The notes beneath the pieces are model-generated. The model was not told the origin of the DNA. It searched no databases and worked only from the letters and a program-made list of their open reading frames with translations. Source: Aurantiochytrium sp. KH105 (Eukaryota > Sar > Bigyra > Thraustochytrida > Thraustochytriidae). Taken from it: a stretch of 64,000 bases of DNA. The stretch spans positions 62,001-126,000 of the forward strand of contig BGKB01000037.1 in the NCBI GenBank assembly GCA_003116975.1, in the 5' to 3' direction. Numbering within the stretch: position 1 is the first letter of the stretch; each line of letters starts with the position of its first letter. Positions 34,584 through 46,332 of this stretch are shown piece by piece. A program made the translations under genes and the position numbers.

Positions 34584-36806
34584 TTAAGGCCGTGAGGAAG
34601 ACGCAGCCCGTGAAGCGCGCGCACGCTCGGACGCGGACCTTCGCACAGTTTCTGGCGCCGCAATGCTCACACCACGATGACGAGGAAGCGGCGGACCTAG
34701 ACGACTCGAGCTGCTGCTGCTTTCGCCAGCAGCATTGCCACGCGTGTTGTTCGCTGCGAGCTGCAGACTCATCTTCTCAAGCATCTTGGGATGCGTCATA
34801 CTCAAGTCTGCGCGCGAAGGTGCCTCATCGTACACTGTGACGTTGATCAGATACAATGTGCAAATGCTGAACCAGACGAAAAGGGGCGTAAATACCTCCA
34901 TCCACGTGAGCGGCTCACCCGCGGCGTCAAACTTGATGACCAGCAAGACTTGGAAAGCGACGAGCGGCGCGAAGATCACCAACATGACAACGACGACAAG
35001 AAGACTGTCAGAGATGTCTTTGCGTGTGTACAGACTCTGTGCAAGAGTGACAAAGAGAAAAATAAGGAGCTCGCCTTCGAAAACCCAAAGCGGAATGAGC
35101 ACCACAGCAATGGAGACGGAGACATAGCGATCCAGGTACAATGGAAGCGCAATGGCAAAAACTGTCACGGGAAGCCACACAGAAAACATGAGCACCAAGT
35201 AAGGCGTCTTGAAATCATCCATGTCTTCGTGCGCGCCACACCATCGCAAAACCGGACTTAGTGCGAAAATAAGCAACATGATCCAAAAGGGCGAGAAGAT
35301 GGCCATCCAAGGCCACGTCGTTGACGCTTCCACTCGCATGCCAATAAAAATCACAAAAAGTACCAGGCTCACATAAAGTACAACCCCGCTACACATTGCA
35401 ACTGGCTCTTCCCGAAAAACCTTGTGCATCCAAAATTGGATGAAACCCCGATAGTTCGGATACATGCCATAAAATAAAGAGTCCGACTTGGATGACCTGA
35501 GATACAAGACCGCGCCCATACAGATTCCCACCGCAAAAAGACCAAAGAGGAAAAACAGAGGCGTCATGATCACCCAGATGCTTCCGTCAAGACGGCCGTC
35601 CATGCTCAACGCTACCAAAATGAAGAGCAGCAATGGGCAAATTCCAATCATGGGCGTTGTGAGATCCCAAGATATGGCCCGAATGCGTCGCTCCGTACGC
35701 GCTCGAAACGCAGATATCTCTCGAATTTCCTCGTTGATAATCACCTCCATGGCTGCAAGTCGAACACGCTCTTCGTAGTCGTATATCTGTTGCAAATATA
35801 CCGCCTTCTCACGGCAAGGGGCAAAATGCCCAGGGGTAGCTTGCGCGTCGGCCTCGTTAACCGTAGCTCGGTCTGTGCCGGGCGCTGGAGTCGCTGCGGC
35901 AGATGATGAGGATCTTCGAAGACTTTGCGCCCAAGTAGGCCGAACGACGGGCGAACCACCAAAGGGTCTTGACCACGACGGCCAAGACGGAGTCGCCGCT
36001 GGAGATGATGTGGTCGTCACAATCTGACTTTGACCCTGAGGCTGGCTCTGCTGGCTCGACGTCGATGAGATTGGAGGCAAGTCGGATGTGCTATCATTTT
36101 CCAAATCAGCCGAGGATGTCAGCAGTGCGCCTGAACCAAAGCCGCGCTCGAGATCAAGATCTGGTCCATTTCGAGGGCCAGCAGTACTGAAAGGAATCAG
36201 CGAATGGGGCATGGGAAAGTCTTGCATGGCCCCAGAGGCCAGGCGCGGGCCCGAAAAGTCGAGAAATAAGAGACGACGCCAAAGCCGGGGATCGTCCGAG
36301 GCCCTTTGAAGCGATGAGCAGGTCATGGATAGTGAAAGAAGGTCGCGAGCTTCGAGGAAGACAAGAAGCTTGGCGACGAGTACTTGTTGCGGCACTTCGA
36401 CAAGTCGGCTTACGAGAGACTTATTTGTGTCCCCCTTTCGCGCACGTTTCGAGCGCGCGCGGCGTCCATGCCATCGTTTGCTTCCCAATGCACCTTCCGA
36501 GCTTACGTCTCCACCTTCGCCCTCCCCAGTCGCGGAGGCTTTCTCCCCAGAGCCTGATTCTTTGCGCTCTAGACTTTGCTGTGAAGGGGGTGCTGCTGGA
36601 GGAGGACGCGCCGCAGACGCCAGCTTTGCACTCACCACGCTACTGCGTCTGCTGCCGATGTAGCTGCTGTCGATTCCAAATGGAGTATCGTTGCCCATGG
36701 TTGTGTCAGCTGTTGATGGGCCTGATATTGTGTTGGGGCTCTCGTCATGACGAGGATCGGTCTCTGCATGTTCTCCCGATGGCAAGGGTCCGAGCTCAAG
36801 AGCCAT
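34584..36806 (-). CDS. F-box/TMEM185-like multipass membrane protein
   Basis: 740 residues from the ATG at 36804-36806 (an upstream in-frame Met adds 11 residues). Residues 1-130 are Ser/Pro/Gly-rich and disordered. Residues about 137-182 are an F-box: VPQQVLVAKLLVFLEARDLLSLSMTCSSLQRASDDPRLWRRL is split here only for description, with Pro139, Leu159 and Trp176 at expected places. A second disordered linker (about 190-360) precedes at least eight to ten hydrophobic segments from about 395 on. These repeat the pattern 'hydrophobic helix, LD/VEAS, W-x-x-[VI]-F-x-P-x-[WF]' typical of TMEM185/FAM11 proteins: SMDGRLDGSIWVIMTPLFF, then MRVEASTTWPWMAIFSPFW, then AGEPLTWMEVFTPLFVW. F-box proteins bind SKP1 and recruit substrates to SCF ubiquitin ligases; a membrane-embedded one could target membrane proteins. 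The C-terminus is Ser/Arg-rich. Confidence 0.85.
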   Translation of the reverse strand: MALELGPLPSGEHAETDPRHDESPNTISGPSTADTTMGNDTPFGIDSSYIGSRRSSVVSAKLASAARPPPAAPPSQQSLERKESGSGEKASATGEGEGGDVSSEGALGSKRWHGRRARSKRARKGDTNKSLVSRLVEVPQQVLVAKLLVFLEARDLLSLSMTCSSLQRASDDPRLWRRLLFLDFSGPRLASGAMQDFPMPHSLIPFSTAGPRNGPDLDLERGFGSGALLTSSADLENDSTSDLPPISSTSSQQSQPQGQSQIVTTTSSPAATPSWPSWSRPFGGSPVVRPTWAQSLRRSSSSAAATPAPGTDRATVNEADAQATPGHFAPCREKAVYLQQIYDYEERVRLAAMEVIINEEIREISAFRARTERRIRAISWDLTTPMIGICPLLLFILVALSMDGRLDGSIWVIMTPLFFLFGLFAVGICMGAVLYLRSSKSDSLFYGMYPNYRGFIQFWMHKVFREEPVAMCSGVVLYVSLVLFVIFIGMRVEASTTWPWMAIFSPFWIMLLIFALSPVLRWCGAHEDMDDFKTPYLVLMFSVWLPVTVFAIALPLYLDRYVSVSIAVVLIPLWVFEGELLIFLFVTLAQSLYTRKDISDSLLVVVVMLVIFAPLVAFQVLLVIKFDAAGEPLTWMEVFTPLFVWFSICTLYLINVTVYDEAPSRADLSMTHPKMLEKMSLQLAANNTRGNAAGESSSSSSRLGPPLPRHRGVSIAAPETVRRSASERARASRAASSSRP

Positions 36807-37638
36807 AATTTTGTCGTGCCAAGATTGCCGAAAAAACAAAGAAGCCCTTTCTTCTCCTCCCGTTGCTTACGTTGACTGACGTAGGCCGCCGCAAATGTCA
36901 GAGGCGATGCTGGTTATTCCGCCGCTTTGTCTGCAGGATCTTGATCGAGTGCCGACTGCCAGTAGGTTAGGATAAGATAAGAAGAGGAGAAGAGAGAGAG
37001 GGAGAGAGAGCCTCTTGGGGGGACCGGCCGCTTCCGCTCTCCCACGAGGCGTGGCGCGCGCGCGCGTCCGCACAGCACGCGCGCGCGCGCGCAAAGGTAT
37101 TTCTGAAGGAGTACCGAAGCGGCGCGCGAATCCGGCCTCGTCTGGATCAAGAGGCTCGACAAGGTTCTGAGCGCAGCTGCTCGTTCGCTCGCTCGCTTCA
37201 CGGACCAAAAGAAGGAGGGGTGGCAAATGGCCACCGCCTCGCCTCGCTCTCGCTTCGCTTCCCTTCTGGTTGCTCTCGGCGCGCGAGCGAGGGCGCCTTC
37301 AACCAGCGAACGCCAGAAGCTAGCCCGCAAGCGCTGGTCCTAGCCCCTCCTCTCCCGCCCTGCCTCGTCGGCTTGGCCTTTGGCCGGAGCCGCCTCGGCC
37401 GCGCGACTGAGAGGGACGCCGCCGCGGCTACGTAGTCGTTTCGGCTTTGGTGCCCGGGCCAAGTTGACGATGAACGTGAAGCGCGTGTCCTGACTACGAG
37501 TTCTCTGTGAGCGAACAATCTCTGTGAGCGAACTCTTGGCGAGACGGCGTCAGCTAATCGCACGAGCCTGAGCTTGCGCGGAGCGTGTTTCTCTTTCTCT
37601 CATGGGGGGCGCGGCGACGCGCGACCAATGGATCCTTG
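36807..37638. other. Intergenic GC-rich region, no gene seen
   Basis: Between the F-box gene's start and the 3' end of the next minus-strand gene. It contains a purine tract at about 36974-37010, CGCG runs at 37050-37095 and GCTC repeats at about 37180-37200. Likely promoter. Confidence 0.55.
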
Positions 37639-39810
37639 CTAAATAAGAGTCTCGCTTCTGGCGTTCTTGGTGGCGGCCTTTCGACCGGAGTTCACGCGTC
37701 GCTCGAACAAACAAGCCTCTTCTTTCAGATTGTTGGCGCGAGGACGACTCGAAGACTCGAGACTCTGTGCGAGGCTCACTGCGTGCCTTGCAACGTCTGT
37801 AGCACGCCCGGTGCGCTGTCTCTTTTGCGACAACGTCGGGCAACAAAGCAGAAGTTGCGTGCGCTTGCCACCTACCTTTGCGAGAAGCGAAGGATTCTCG
37901 AAGGCAGCCTCAGCCCAGGACGCGGGCCTGTTAGAACTACTGGCTGTCCCCAGCTTCAAATCAAGAGGCTGCCGACGGCCCATGCTTGGTTTTGAGGCGC
38001 GTTCTGGCGCTCGCGACTTGGTAAAGGCCTTCAAAAATGCCAGGTCTGCTTGCGTTTCTGAGGCGGGCTTTTGATCGTCCGACTTGCATTTCTTCTTCTC
38101 GCACTCATCTTCACACGGAGATAGTGCCAAGAGACCTTGCTCAATGGCGTCATACACAGAAGAAGCCTATGCGTGGTCGTGTTAGCATATTGCAAGCTTG
38201 ACTCCAACAATTAATCCTGCACGTACCAATCCAATCTGCTCGGCATCCACGCACATGCGAGAGACACAGGGAGTTAGCGCCAAAGACTTAGTTCTCATGC
38301 GTAAAAATCGCGCATGACCGAAATTGAAGCGTCAACCTACCTTGCTCAGTCGCCGATAACGTGGAATTTGGGCCACGCGGCATGCTAACTCCAGTTGATC
38401 TCGTGTCAGCTGCAACGACGCAACTCGGATGAAGGCATTTCTCTTGCGGATCAAATCGCAATCCACGTTTGGTATCGAGTAGAGCTGGGCGAGTTTCTCC
38501 AGAACGTTTTGCTCTCGCTTCTTGAGGGCTTCGGCATCCACTATAGGCACAACTCGTTGCTGCTTTTTCGACTGCGAGCTGATGAGTGATTGCTCTTGTT
38601 TCGTCTGCGAAGATGGCGCCCCCAAGCGGGAGCTGGTACTCTTTGACAGGGTCGTCCGGGGGGAGCTCTGCTTTGACAATGTACTTGTTGACGCAGACGT
38701 CGACTTTGCCGTCGCGGGTGTTGTCGTGCATAAAGTAGCATCATTTCCATGCAAAGCATCGCTTCTTTGCAGTTCACACTGCTTCCCAAGCGGTCTTGGC
38801 TCCAATTCTGCGCTTGTTACCAGCGGTTGTACGGTACGCGTCTGCTCTTTGCAATTTTTTGCCTTTGTTGCAAGCTGCGAGGTCATCTGGTTGTGTGCGC
38901 GCTGTGCTTCTCCTTTTACTGACGTTGACCTTGTGATCATTTTCGCTGATTGCGAAAGCGCAGGCTTCTCTTGCGTGACGACGGGCTTCTCCTTTGTTTG
39001 CGTTCTGTGTGTCTCTTTTGAGGCGAGGGAGGTGCTTGCGGAGAATGAAGTTTGTTTTTCCTTTGCCCGACATGAAGTTTTGGTGGCGCATGTCGATCGC
39101 AATGCGCTTTCAGAATGAGATTGCGGTTGGCTTGTTCCGTGTTTTTGCCGTGCGATGAGCTTTTCGGATCCATGTTTCGCGCCTTCAAATTTCGTGCCGC
39201 CTGCACCCGGCAAGTCACTTGACCGCTGCTTCAGATCATCTTTGTGCAGCGGCGTAGACGCAACGTGCGTACAAGAAGGCATTGCACTGTTTCCCTTTTT
39301 TTGCTCTGTCGTAGTCGGGCAGCCGACGTGTCCGTCAAGGCGTGGGCATTTCTCTTGGTGTACGGAAGGCAAGGACTGCGGAGTCCGTTCCAGGTCTGCC
39401 CAAAGCTCAGGAGGCAGAAGATGTGTAGGAGGCGGCGGTGGAATGCAATGCGCATGCTTCGTTGTGGTCGACTCGCAGCGCGACAAGGACGGTTCTTGTG
39501 GTGGCGAAGCATGCGCGTTTGGCGGCACCTTCGCGTGGGAGTAATCACAAAGAGCAGATTCTGAGGGCGGTAGCTGACAAGCACGGACGCTCGATTGACC
39601 TGACATTTGTTCATGCGCTGCTTTGCTAGGCTGTGAATCCGCTTCGAAACGCAATGCCGTGATTCCATTCTTGTTTTGCAACTGAGATGCATCTCTTCTT
39701 TGTGTGGCAGGTTCTGATAGCTGTGCTGGCGGGTCTTTGTGCGCGTTTCTGGTGTCTGCCTTTGCTACGGAAGAGCTCATTGGCCTCTCGGAAGTTTGAG
39801 ACAGTGGCAT
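37639..39810 (-). CDS. Low-complexity protein with conserved-looking C-terminal part (three exons), unknown
   Basis: Exons 38341-39810, 38227-38286 and 37639-38166 join in phase 0 (donors GTAGGT and GTACGT; acceptors CTAAG and CATAG) to give about 685 residues. Exon 1 begins with about 410 residues of Ser/Thr/Gln/Lys-rich disordered sequence with no domain. The last 80 residues of exon 1 are different and compact: VVPIVDAEALKKREQNVLEKLAQLY, then NVDCDLIRKRNAFIRVASLQL, then LELACRVAQIPRYRRLSK. The small second exon adds SLALTPCVSRMCVDAEQIGL, which begins exactly where the first exon's helix stops. The third adds ASSVYDAIEQGLLALSPCEDEC and a basic disordered tail. The last stretch (after LLAK, where a GTAGGT donor occurs at about 37877) may belong to an intron, so the C-terminus is uncertain. 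I do not recognise the family; disorder plus a small helical domain would suit a nuclear or cytoskeletal adaptor. Confidence 0.6.
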
Positions 39811-40977
39811 GGCTTCCGGGCACGTGGAGAGGGGAAATGTACTTTTCGAGAGCCCGCAAATGATGTTTCACAATCCCACCTCCGATACTGTCGACGGCGC
39901 AAAAAGCTTGGCTAAATGCAGAAGTAGCAGAACCAGCACCACCAGCACCACCAGCACTACCACCAGCAAGCAACGAGGGCGATCTTGGTCGCCTGAGCGA
40001 CAAGATATCTTTGAAACGTTTCAAATGACCTTGACGATTTGAATCCAGAACTTGTACTAGAACTATTACTACTACTTGGGCAGGTAGGTAGTTAAAGGGA
40101 GATTTCAAAAATCGGCCTTGTCAATGAAGCTGAAGGCCAGGAAAAGCTCTCTACGCCGCGCAGTTCTTTGCACGCCATGGACGTCGCGACCCGGACGAAT
40201 TCAAAAAATAATAATAAATGATGCGAGACGAGCAAGTATCAAGTCAGCAAGCGGCGCGTACGTGCAGAAAGACGGCTTATGCAAAAGACGGCTGCAATCG
40301 TGGCGCGTGAGGATTCATGCGCTCTGTTGCAAGAAATCCTTTTTTTCTGAAAATTCAAAGTGGGACTTTGGACGCCTTCCCGTCAGAAATGGTGATGGCG
40401 ACGATTCGCGACCTTTTCCGCGCGGAGAGCCGAACATGGCGACACGGCAAAGAGGCGAATCTTTCTTCCCATTGTGTAGAGAAAACTGACGAAACAGAAT
40501 CGGTCGACTCCGGCCCGCCTCCGTACGCTTTTAGAAGGTTCCTCTCACGGCAGCATTCTCACGATGGACTGTTTGAGGATGGCAACTCGCAGTCGGAGGC
40601 TCGTTTGACACGTGGGTGGATTACCATACCATTTAGAAGGTGGGCCAAATGTACCCGTGTACCCGTACTAGGGTAGGAGAGCCGGACGCGTGGAGGTCTT
40701 CTTTGTCCTTCCGTGGGATCAGGCACAGGGTCTATCGTCGCTCTCCGTTAGCGCCTGTGTCTTTGGAACCGCCTCGTGTCCTGGAGATCATTGTTCGGAC
40801 CGCACCGCCGCTCGTCAGTTGCACGACGTTCCATTTTCCCCTGGCGGCGGAGGTAGGCATCTCCCGCGCCTCCGCGTTCGCGCAAAAATGATGCGCATGC
40901 TACGCCTGCGACGGCTCCCATGAAATCCTCTTGAGTTGGGTTGGGCCCAGGAGAGGGTTGTGGCAGCGGCTGGGCGC

Positions 40978-41010
40978 GGCAAGGACACGCATAGCATGCG
41001 TGTCCTTGCC
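40978..41010. repeat. Perfect 15-bp inverted repeat with 3-base loop
   Basis: The arm GGCAAGGACACGCAT (40978-40992) and its exact reverse complement (40996-41010) are separated by AGC. Would fold into a stable hairpin in RNA or cruciform in DNA. Confidence 0.9.
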
Positions 41011-44000
41011 TTGTGCCCTCTCTCACTGTTCCGTGCATTGCATGCACTTCCAGCACGGCACCGCTGCTGTTCTGCATCCGGGCCCGAATCGTCCTTCCTT
41101 CCTCATCCCTTTGCACAGCACAGTAGCACAGCACAACACAAGCGAGGAAAGAACAAACGTCACGGCGGTCTGGCAACCTATGAAGAGTGGTGAGGCCGTG
41201 GGCGAGGTGGCTGCTTGGATGGTTTGCTGCCATGCTGCATTTCCTTGCCGGCTCTGCCCGCCGCCACCGTAGACAGCGCGGCGGTCTGCAGTATACACTG
41301 CGAGAAAGGTGCCCCCGCCCAACGCGGAGATGTGGTGAGAAATTGACGCGTGGCGGTTTTTATGCCAGCTTCCTTTGCTTGTGGGGGAAGAAGAAGAAGA
41401 AGAAATTAGGAAGGGGAGGGCGGCCGGGCTTGCTTCGAGGGCGCCGTCGACCGCGATTCTCGAATTCTGGTCACGACTCCGGCCATGCCTGTCACAGCCA
41501 GCTGCAGCCTTTGTCCACGACTGGCCTCGCTCATCGATTTGCCTGAGCAAGGCGCATGGCCATCACACAGCGAGATTGACACACGACATGCAGATGCATG
41601 CATGCATGCACGCAGCGGGGGTGGGTGAATAAATGGAGGCAGAAACGCGACGCGGGTTTCGCGGGATTCGGGCGAGCCTTTCGCGGGTTTGGGCGAGCCT
41701 TTCGCTCGCTCGCTCGCTCGCGACGGCCTTCCATCGACCGAGGCGACTGAGTGACGCCCGGACGATCGAAAGAAGAAGAAGTTCCGTCGACGCGCTCAAG
41801 CTCGGTTCCGCTTTCGAGTTCGACTTTACCAGGAGCGTCCGATCTCGGCCTCGCTTTCGAGTTTGAGCTGCTGGCTGCTGCTGGCAGTGTCCGAGGGCCT
41901 CGGGTTTTGTGTGCGTGCATCGCATGTTTCCCGAAAACAGAGGAGGCCGCACCCCGCTTGCATCCCGACCGTCAATCAAATGATCAATCATTAGTAGTTG
42001 CCTCAATTCGTACCTTCTACTCCGGAGCCGAGGGCGGCCCAATCTACCTGCAGCTGCAGCTGGCTGAGCCTGAGGAGGAAGAAGGTCGCCAACGTCTCCA
42101 GGCGGCCCGGAAGCGGGCCTTCAACGGCCGGGTTGGCGCGGCGGGCAGGAAGCAGTAGCACGCGGGCCTTCCTGGTTTCACTTGTTTTCACTTGTTTTCA
42201 CTTGGAGCCGTGACCTCCGGGTCCGCAACCTCGCGCTGCGGTGCGTTGACAACGACATCGCGAGGCTGTGGCTTTCTTTCTTTCTTGCGCAAGAGGAAGT
42301 AAGGGACGGCGAGACGCGAAGCAGGCATAGGCTGTTTCGTTGGGCCGGTGCGGCTAGGCGAGGCGAGGCGAGCATGCAGGCATGGATGGCAGTGGCGGGG
42401 CCCGGCCATCCTCGACCGTTACAGCCAAAAACCATGCACAACTAGCTCGGTCTGGACAGTGAGACCCTTCAAGAGTCAAGGCTTGGGTAGCGGCCGGACC
42501 CGGACGGGGCCAATTTGGTTTCACGTTGCTGCGGAAGTTTCGATCATGCCGTTGTGTCCCGACAGCAAACGCAGGCCGCGACGCTCAAGCTCGCACGCAC
42601 CGATACGTTCACGCCCACGCTGAGGACGTAGCTCAATTTCTGTCCTCTCTGTGCCTCGTAGCTCTCGCAGCGCAGGATGGGCATCGATCTCTCTCCACAA
42701 TGCCAACCGAAATATCGCGCCATCCCACGACGACCGCAGATGGCGCGCTTTGCTTCGAGTGCTCGTGTATTCATGCATGGCGGTCGGAGCGAACCGTGAT
42801 TCTGTATTCGCCACAACCGCGACACGATGGCGACCGTAGTTAGTAATGGGGTAACGCACGGGTCGACTCGAGTCGAGTCGGGCCGGGTCGGGTCGAGCGA
42901 GCAAGCGAGAGGCGAGGTGTATTCATCAAGGAAAAAAAATTGATCCATACATGCCCAACGGGTCTTTTGGCCGACGACTTGCTCGAACTCGGTGCGATTG
43001 GCAAATGACAGCCAGCTGGAACGTGGGCGAGACACAATCGCTCCGGACTCAAAGCTCGACAACTTCCCAGGCTCTCAACGGCCATGCGAGCCACATCCCT
43101 CCACCTTTGCGCTTGGCAAGAACGGATGATTTCATCTGCATTTGGCGCTCGACTCAACTCCCCACTTGCGCTGTGATGTGGAGAAGGTGGTCATTCCGCA
43201 GTGCGCAAGGGTATCGCACGGGCCATGGCGGAGGCAAAGTGGCCCGCGCCGTTTCTTTTCTCGAAATCGACTCCTCCTTGAACGAAGCTTAACACAAGGT
43301 ATACCCTAGACGATCCTAGGCCGGGCAATTTCCAGACGGAGGTGAAAGATGCACCGGCACCTAGATCGCGTCGTTTGAGGTGGGTGAGTGACTCCAGCAC
43401 TGCAGCAGGGCAAACTTGCTCGCTTGATCGTTCCGACATCACACCAGTGCGACACCAGGCGCCACTCTCCCGTGCTCCCCTCTGCTTTCCCCAAAGCTTG
43501 GCGCCAAGACTCCAGCTGTTGCGCAAGTTTTTCGTTTTCGACCAGGCTTCTGGTTATCTTATCTTGTGCGCCGCTCCATTTGAGTCGACTTTCGTGTCCC
43601 GTGTATTGTGTCCCGGTCAAAAGTCCTGGGCCGAGTCAGTCTCGCGAAAAAAACAAACAATCAATTGTTTTCCCTTTTCGCGGAGCGAGCCAGCTCCTTT
43701 GAAAAGTGAAGTGCTGAAATCTACGTCGGTGCTTTTTTTTCTTTCTTTTTTATTTTTAAAATCCAGTGAATCTCGCTCTGCCAACCAGACGAGGAAGAAA
43801 AAAACAGTTTACCGCCTTGCGGTCTTCCAGACTTTGAATGGATGGTTGCTTGGTTGGCAGTGGTTTGGTGCTGCTGCGGCGCTCGAATCAATCTGATTTC
43901 TTCTCTGACGAAACTTTTTCGATAGATTCGTTGTGAACCAGCAGCTAGGCCAAAGCTGACATTATACTTAGCTAGCTGCCCTCCTGCACGCAGCTGCGAA

Positions 44001-44189
44001 CTGCAGATGCGTGTCAAAGCGCGGCGGAGCGCTAGGTGGCGGCAGTCCAGTCGTGGATGCGCCGGTCGACGGAGCTAATTTTTTGATGGACCTCATCGAG
44101 TCTGGGTATGACTACGCTGTGGGTAGGGCCTTCCCCAAAGTCGCTACCGTTACAACGCATCCTACGATCGACATCTCAATGCTCCGTAT

Positions 44190-44214
44190 GGTTGGTTGGT
44201 TGGTTGGTTGGTTG
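44190..44214 (+). repeat. (GGTT)n microsatellite
   Basis: About six GGTT/TTGG units within the gene-poor region. Confidence 0.85.
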
Positions 44215-45125
44215 CCCAGTGACTGGTTGGCTGGTAGGCGGTCACGGTACAAAGTAGCTGGTCTGTCACATCACCCAGGCTCCATTATTTCCACCTGTTT
44301 CTCTGCTCTGGCAGAAAGGGAGGCTTGGTGGCTCGAGCCAAGCGAACTTGCCAGCCAGGTTACCAGCCAGCCTGGTTGCTTTCCTACTACTTGGACCGCC
44401 TGCTCGCTTGCACGCTTCCGCGTGCTCGCCAATCAGAACCTAGGCTAGCTAACTAACTATCATGAGAGCTCCGGTGTGGAGGAATAGTCAATACGAAACC
44501 ATCGGTCTTGCCATCAGTGACGCCGCTCCGCATCCGGGTCGCACCGTGGCCCGGAGCAACCGTCCAGTGAGTGCATCGATGTCTGTGCTGGCTGCTAGGA
44601 GAGAATGATGAAATAACTGAACGCCAGACATGCATGGCCAGCAGCAAACCCCAAACTCGTTTCGGACCGAGTCAACGCACCTTGGCCGTTGGGCCTCCTT
44701 GCTCGAGTTTTGGTGGCGCAGTTGCAACCCAACACGTCGCTGCCTTTCTTTTGCGGCCAAGTTTCCGTCTCGCCCTCTCTCTCTGCAGGCACGCGAAGGC
44801 GGCTGCGAACGGCGTGCGCCGTGGCAGGAAGGACTGGCCAGGCAGAACCGACTGACTGCAAGCTCCTTTTCCCCGCCCGCTCGAGATTCGCGTCTGCGCG
44901 TGGTCCTGCTCGCGTTCGTACACCGCTTGTTTGGCTGTCTGCGTCGCGTCAAGTCAGCTTTGCGGTTCGTTAGTTTGTTCACACAGAGGCAGCGAACCCG
45001 TTCAAGCCAGAGGTTAGACAGAGGCCGACCGGCCACGCACGCACGCACGTCACGCCAGCCGGCCCGCCTTCTTCCCTCACCCCCTCCCTCTCCTGCCGCC
45101 GCGCCGCGCAAAACCAGACAAGCCA

Positions 45126-45158
45126 AGCCGAGCCGAGCCGAGCCGAGCCGAGCCGAGC
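45126..45158 (+). repeat. (CCGAG)n pentanucleotide array
   Basis: About six copies of AGCCG/CCGAG, preceded by one CCAAG unit, so it looks like a point-mutated relative of the (CCAAG)n arrays. Confidence 0.85.
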
Positions 45159-46117
45159 AAGGCCCTGCCGTGTCTCGGAGAGCGCGTGAAAGAGCGCGTA
45201 GAGGACCGAGCCAGCTGCGGCGTGAAAGACCTGCTGCTACTCGAGGGGACCAGTGCGGTGTGGAGTGAGTACGTGAGTCCCCAGGCTGCTCCCCCCGACC
45301 CCTTCTTCCTGCTTCCGCGCTCCGATTCCGCTTCTTCGTCCCGCGTCCTGCGCCTACGCGCCTGCCGTCCCTCCGCCTCGCCGAGGCTTGCTGTCGATAC
45401 CACGGCCGGGCTCGCGTCGCCTTCCACGTTGCGTGCCGTGCCGAAGAAAGGAAAGCAAAGGAAAGGAAGGGGGAGGACCCGCGGCGGCTCTTCCTTCAAG
45501 GCCGGCGCTGGAAGAGAGGCGCGAGTTCTATTCCGGCCGCCGGCGCGATCCTGCCATAAGCGAAGGAAGCACGCGCGACTGACTGACGCGCACCCCATCC
45601 GCCACCCCGCACGCTGTTGCCGCCCGCACCGTTCGCGCTCGATCTTTGCGACGCGGACTCGACGACGGGGCGCGGAGCGAATCCGAGAGGCGTGGCGTTG
45701 CGCTCAAAAGCCGGATCGGCGCGCCTGGCCTCGTGGCGCCCCGTGCATTCGCCAACGAGGGTCCGTGCATTCTTTCTTTAAGGTGGGTAAGCCGGAGCTG
45801 CAAGGGTCCAGCCCGGTCTGAGCGACCCGCAGCACAGAGCATTAACCCGTTTGAAGGGGGCGCCTTGACGCCAACGCCCGAAACGCCCCGCGCGACGAAA
45901 CCCTGCGTCCGTTCCGCAACTGTTGGTTTCTTTTTGGCCGCGCTTCGTCTCCGAGTCCGTGCCTGAGCCTACGCCTTCATTGCTTGGACGCTGATCCGCC
46001 TAGTTGCCTTGACAGCTGTGAATTTGCGATCCGCGCAAAGCAACCCGAGGTCGCAGCAGGAGGAGGGAGTTGTTTGTTATTTGCTTGACTGACTGACGCA
46101 AACGGTCGAGGGAAGGT

Positions 46118-46176
46118 GGACCCAAAGCCAAGCCAAGCCAAACTCAGCCAAGCCAAGCCAAGCTCAGCCAAGCCAA
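46118..46176 (+). repeat. Interrupted (CCAAG)n pentanucleotide array
   Basis: Groups of AAGCC/CCAAG units broken by ACTCAGCC and GCTCAGCC. It lies about 160 bases upstream of the Gln-rich gene's ATG and in the same orientation as the array at 17267-17390 relative to its downstream gene. Confidence 0.85.
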
Positions 46177-46332
46177 ACAGTCTCTTCTACGCACGAACGA
46201 ACACGCAAGGGGTGACGAAACAGAAAGCGCAAAGCGAAGTCGGGACAGGTGGGCCGACGACCCGCCCTCCTTGCACGAGCGGCAGACGGACACGTGTGCA
46301 GACAGACAGACAGACGCCTTTGTGCTCTCACG

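Larger units (their letters stand above)
39811..46332. other. 6.5-kb gene-poor, repeat-rich region
   Basis: No frame here shows a recognisable domain. It holds a perfect 15-bp inverted repeat (40978-41010), GCTC repeats (about 41700-41720), a TGCA run (about 41593-41612), CGAGT repeats (about 42855-42880), a GGTT run (44190-44215), a (CCGAG)n array (about 45126-45158) and a short (CCAAG)n array (46118-46176). Two weak coding hints are the frame at 40317-40676 (119 residues, plus) and a possible first exon at 44462-44566 ending in GTGAGT. The last 1 kb is probably the promoter/leader of the Gln-rich gene. Confidence 0.5.

Noticed and set aside
40748..41233. 161-residue minus frame in the gene-poor region
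   Set aside because: No domain, mixed composition, and it contains the perfect inverted repeat; not supportable as a gene.
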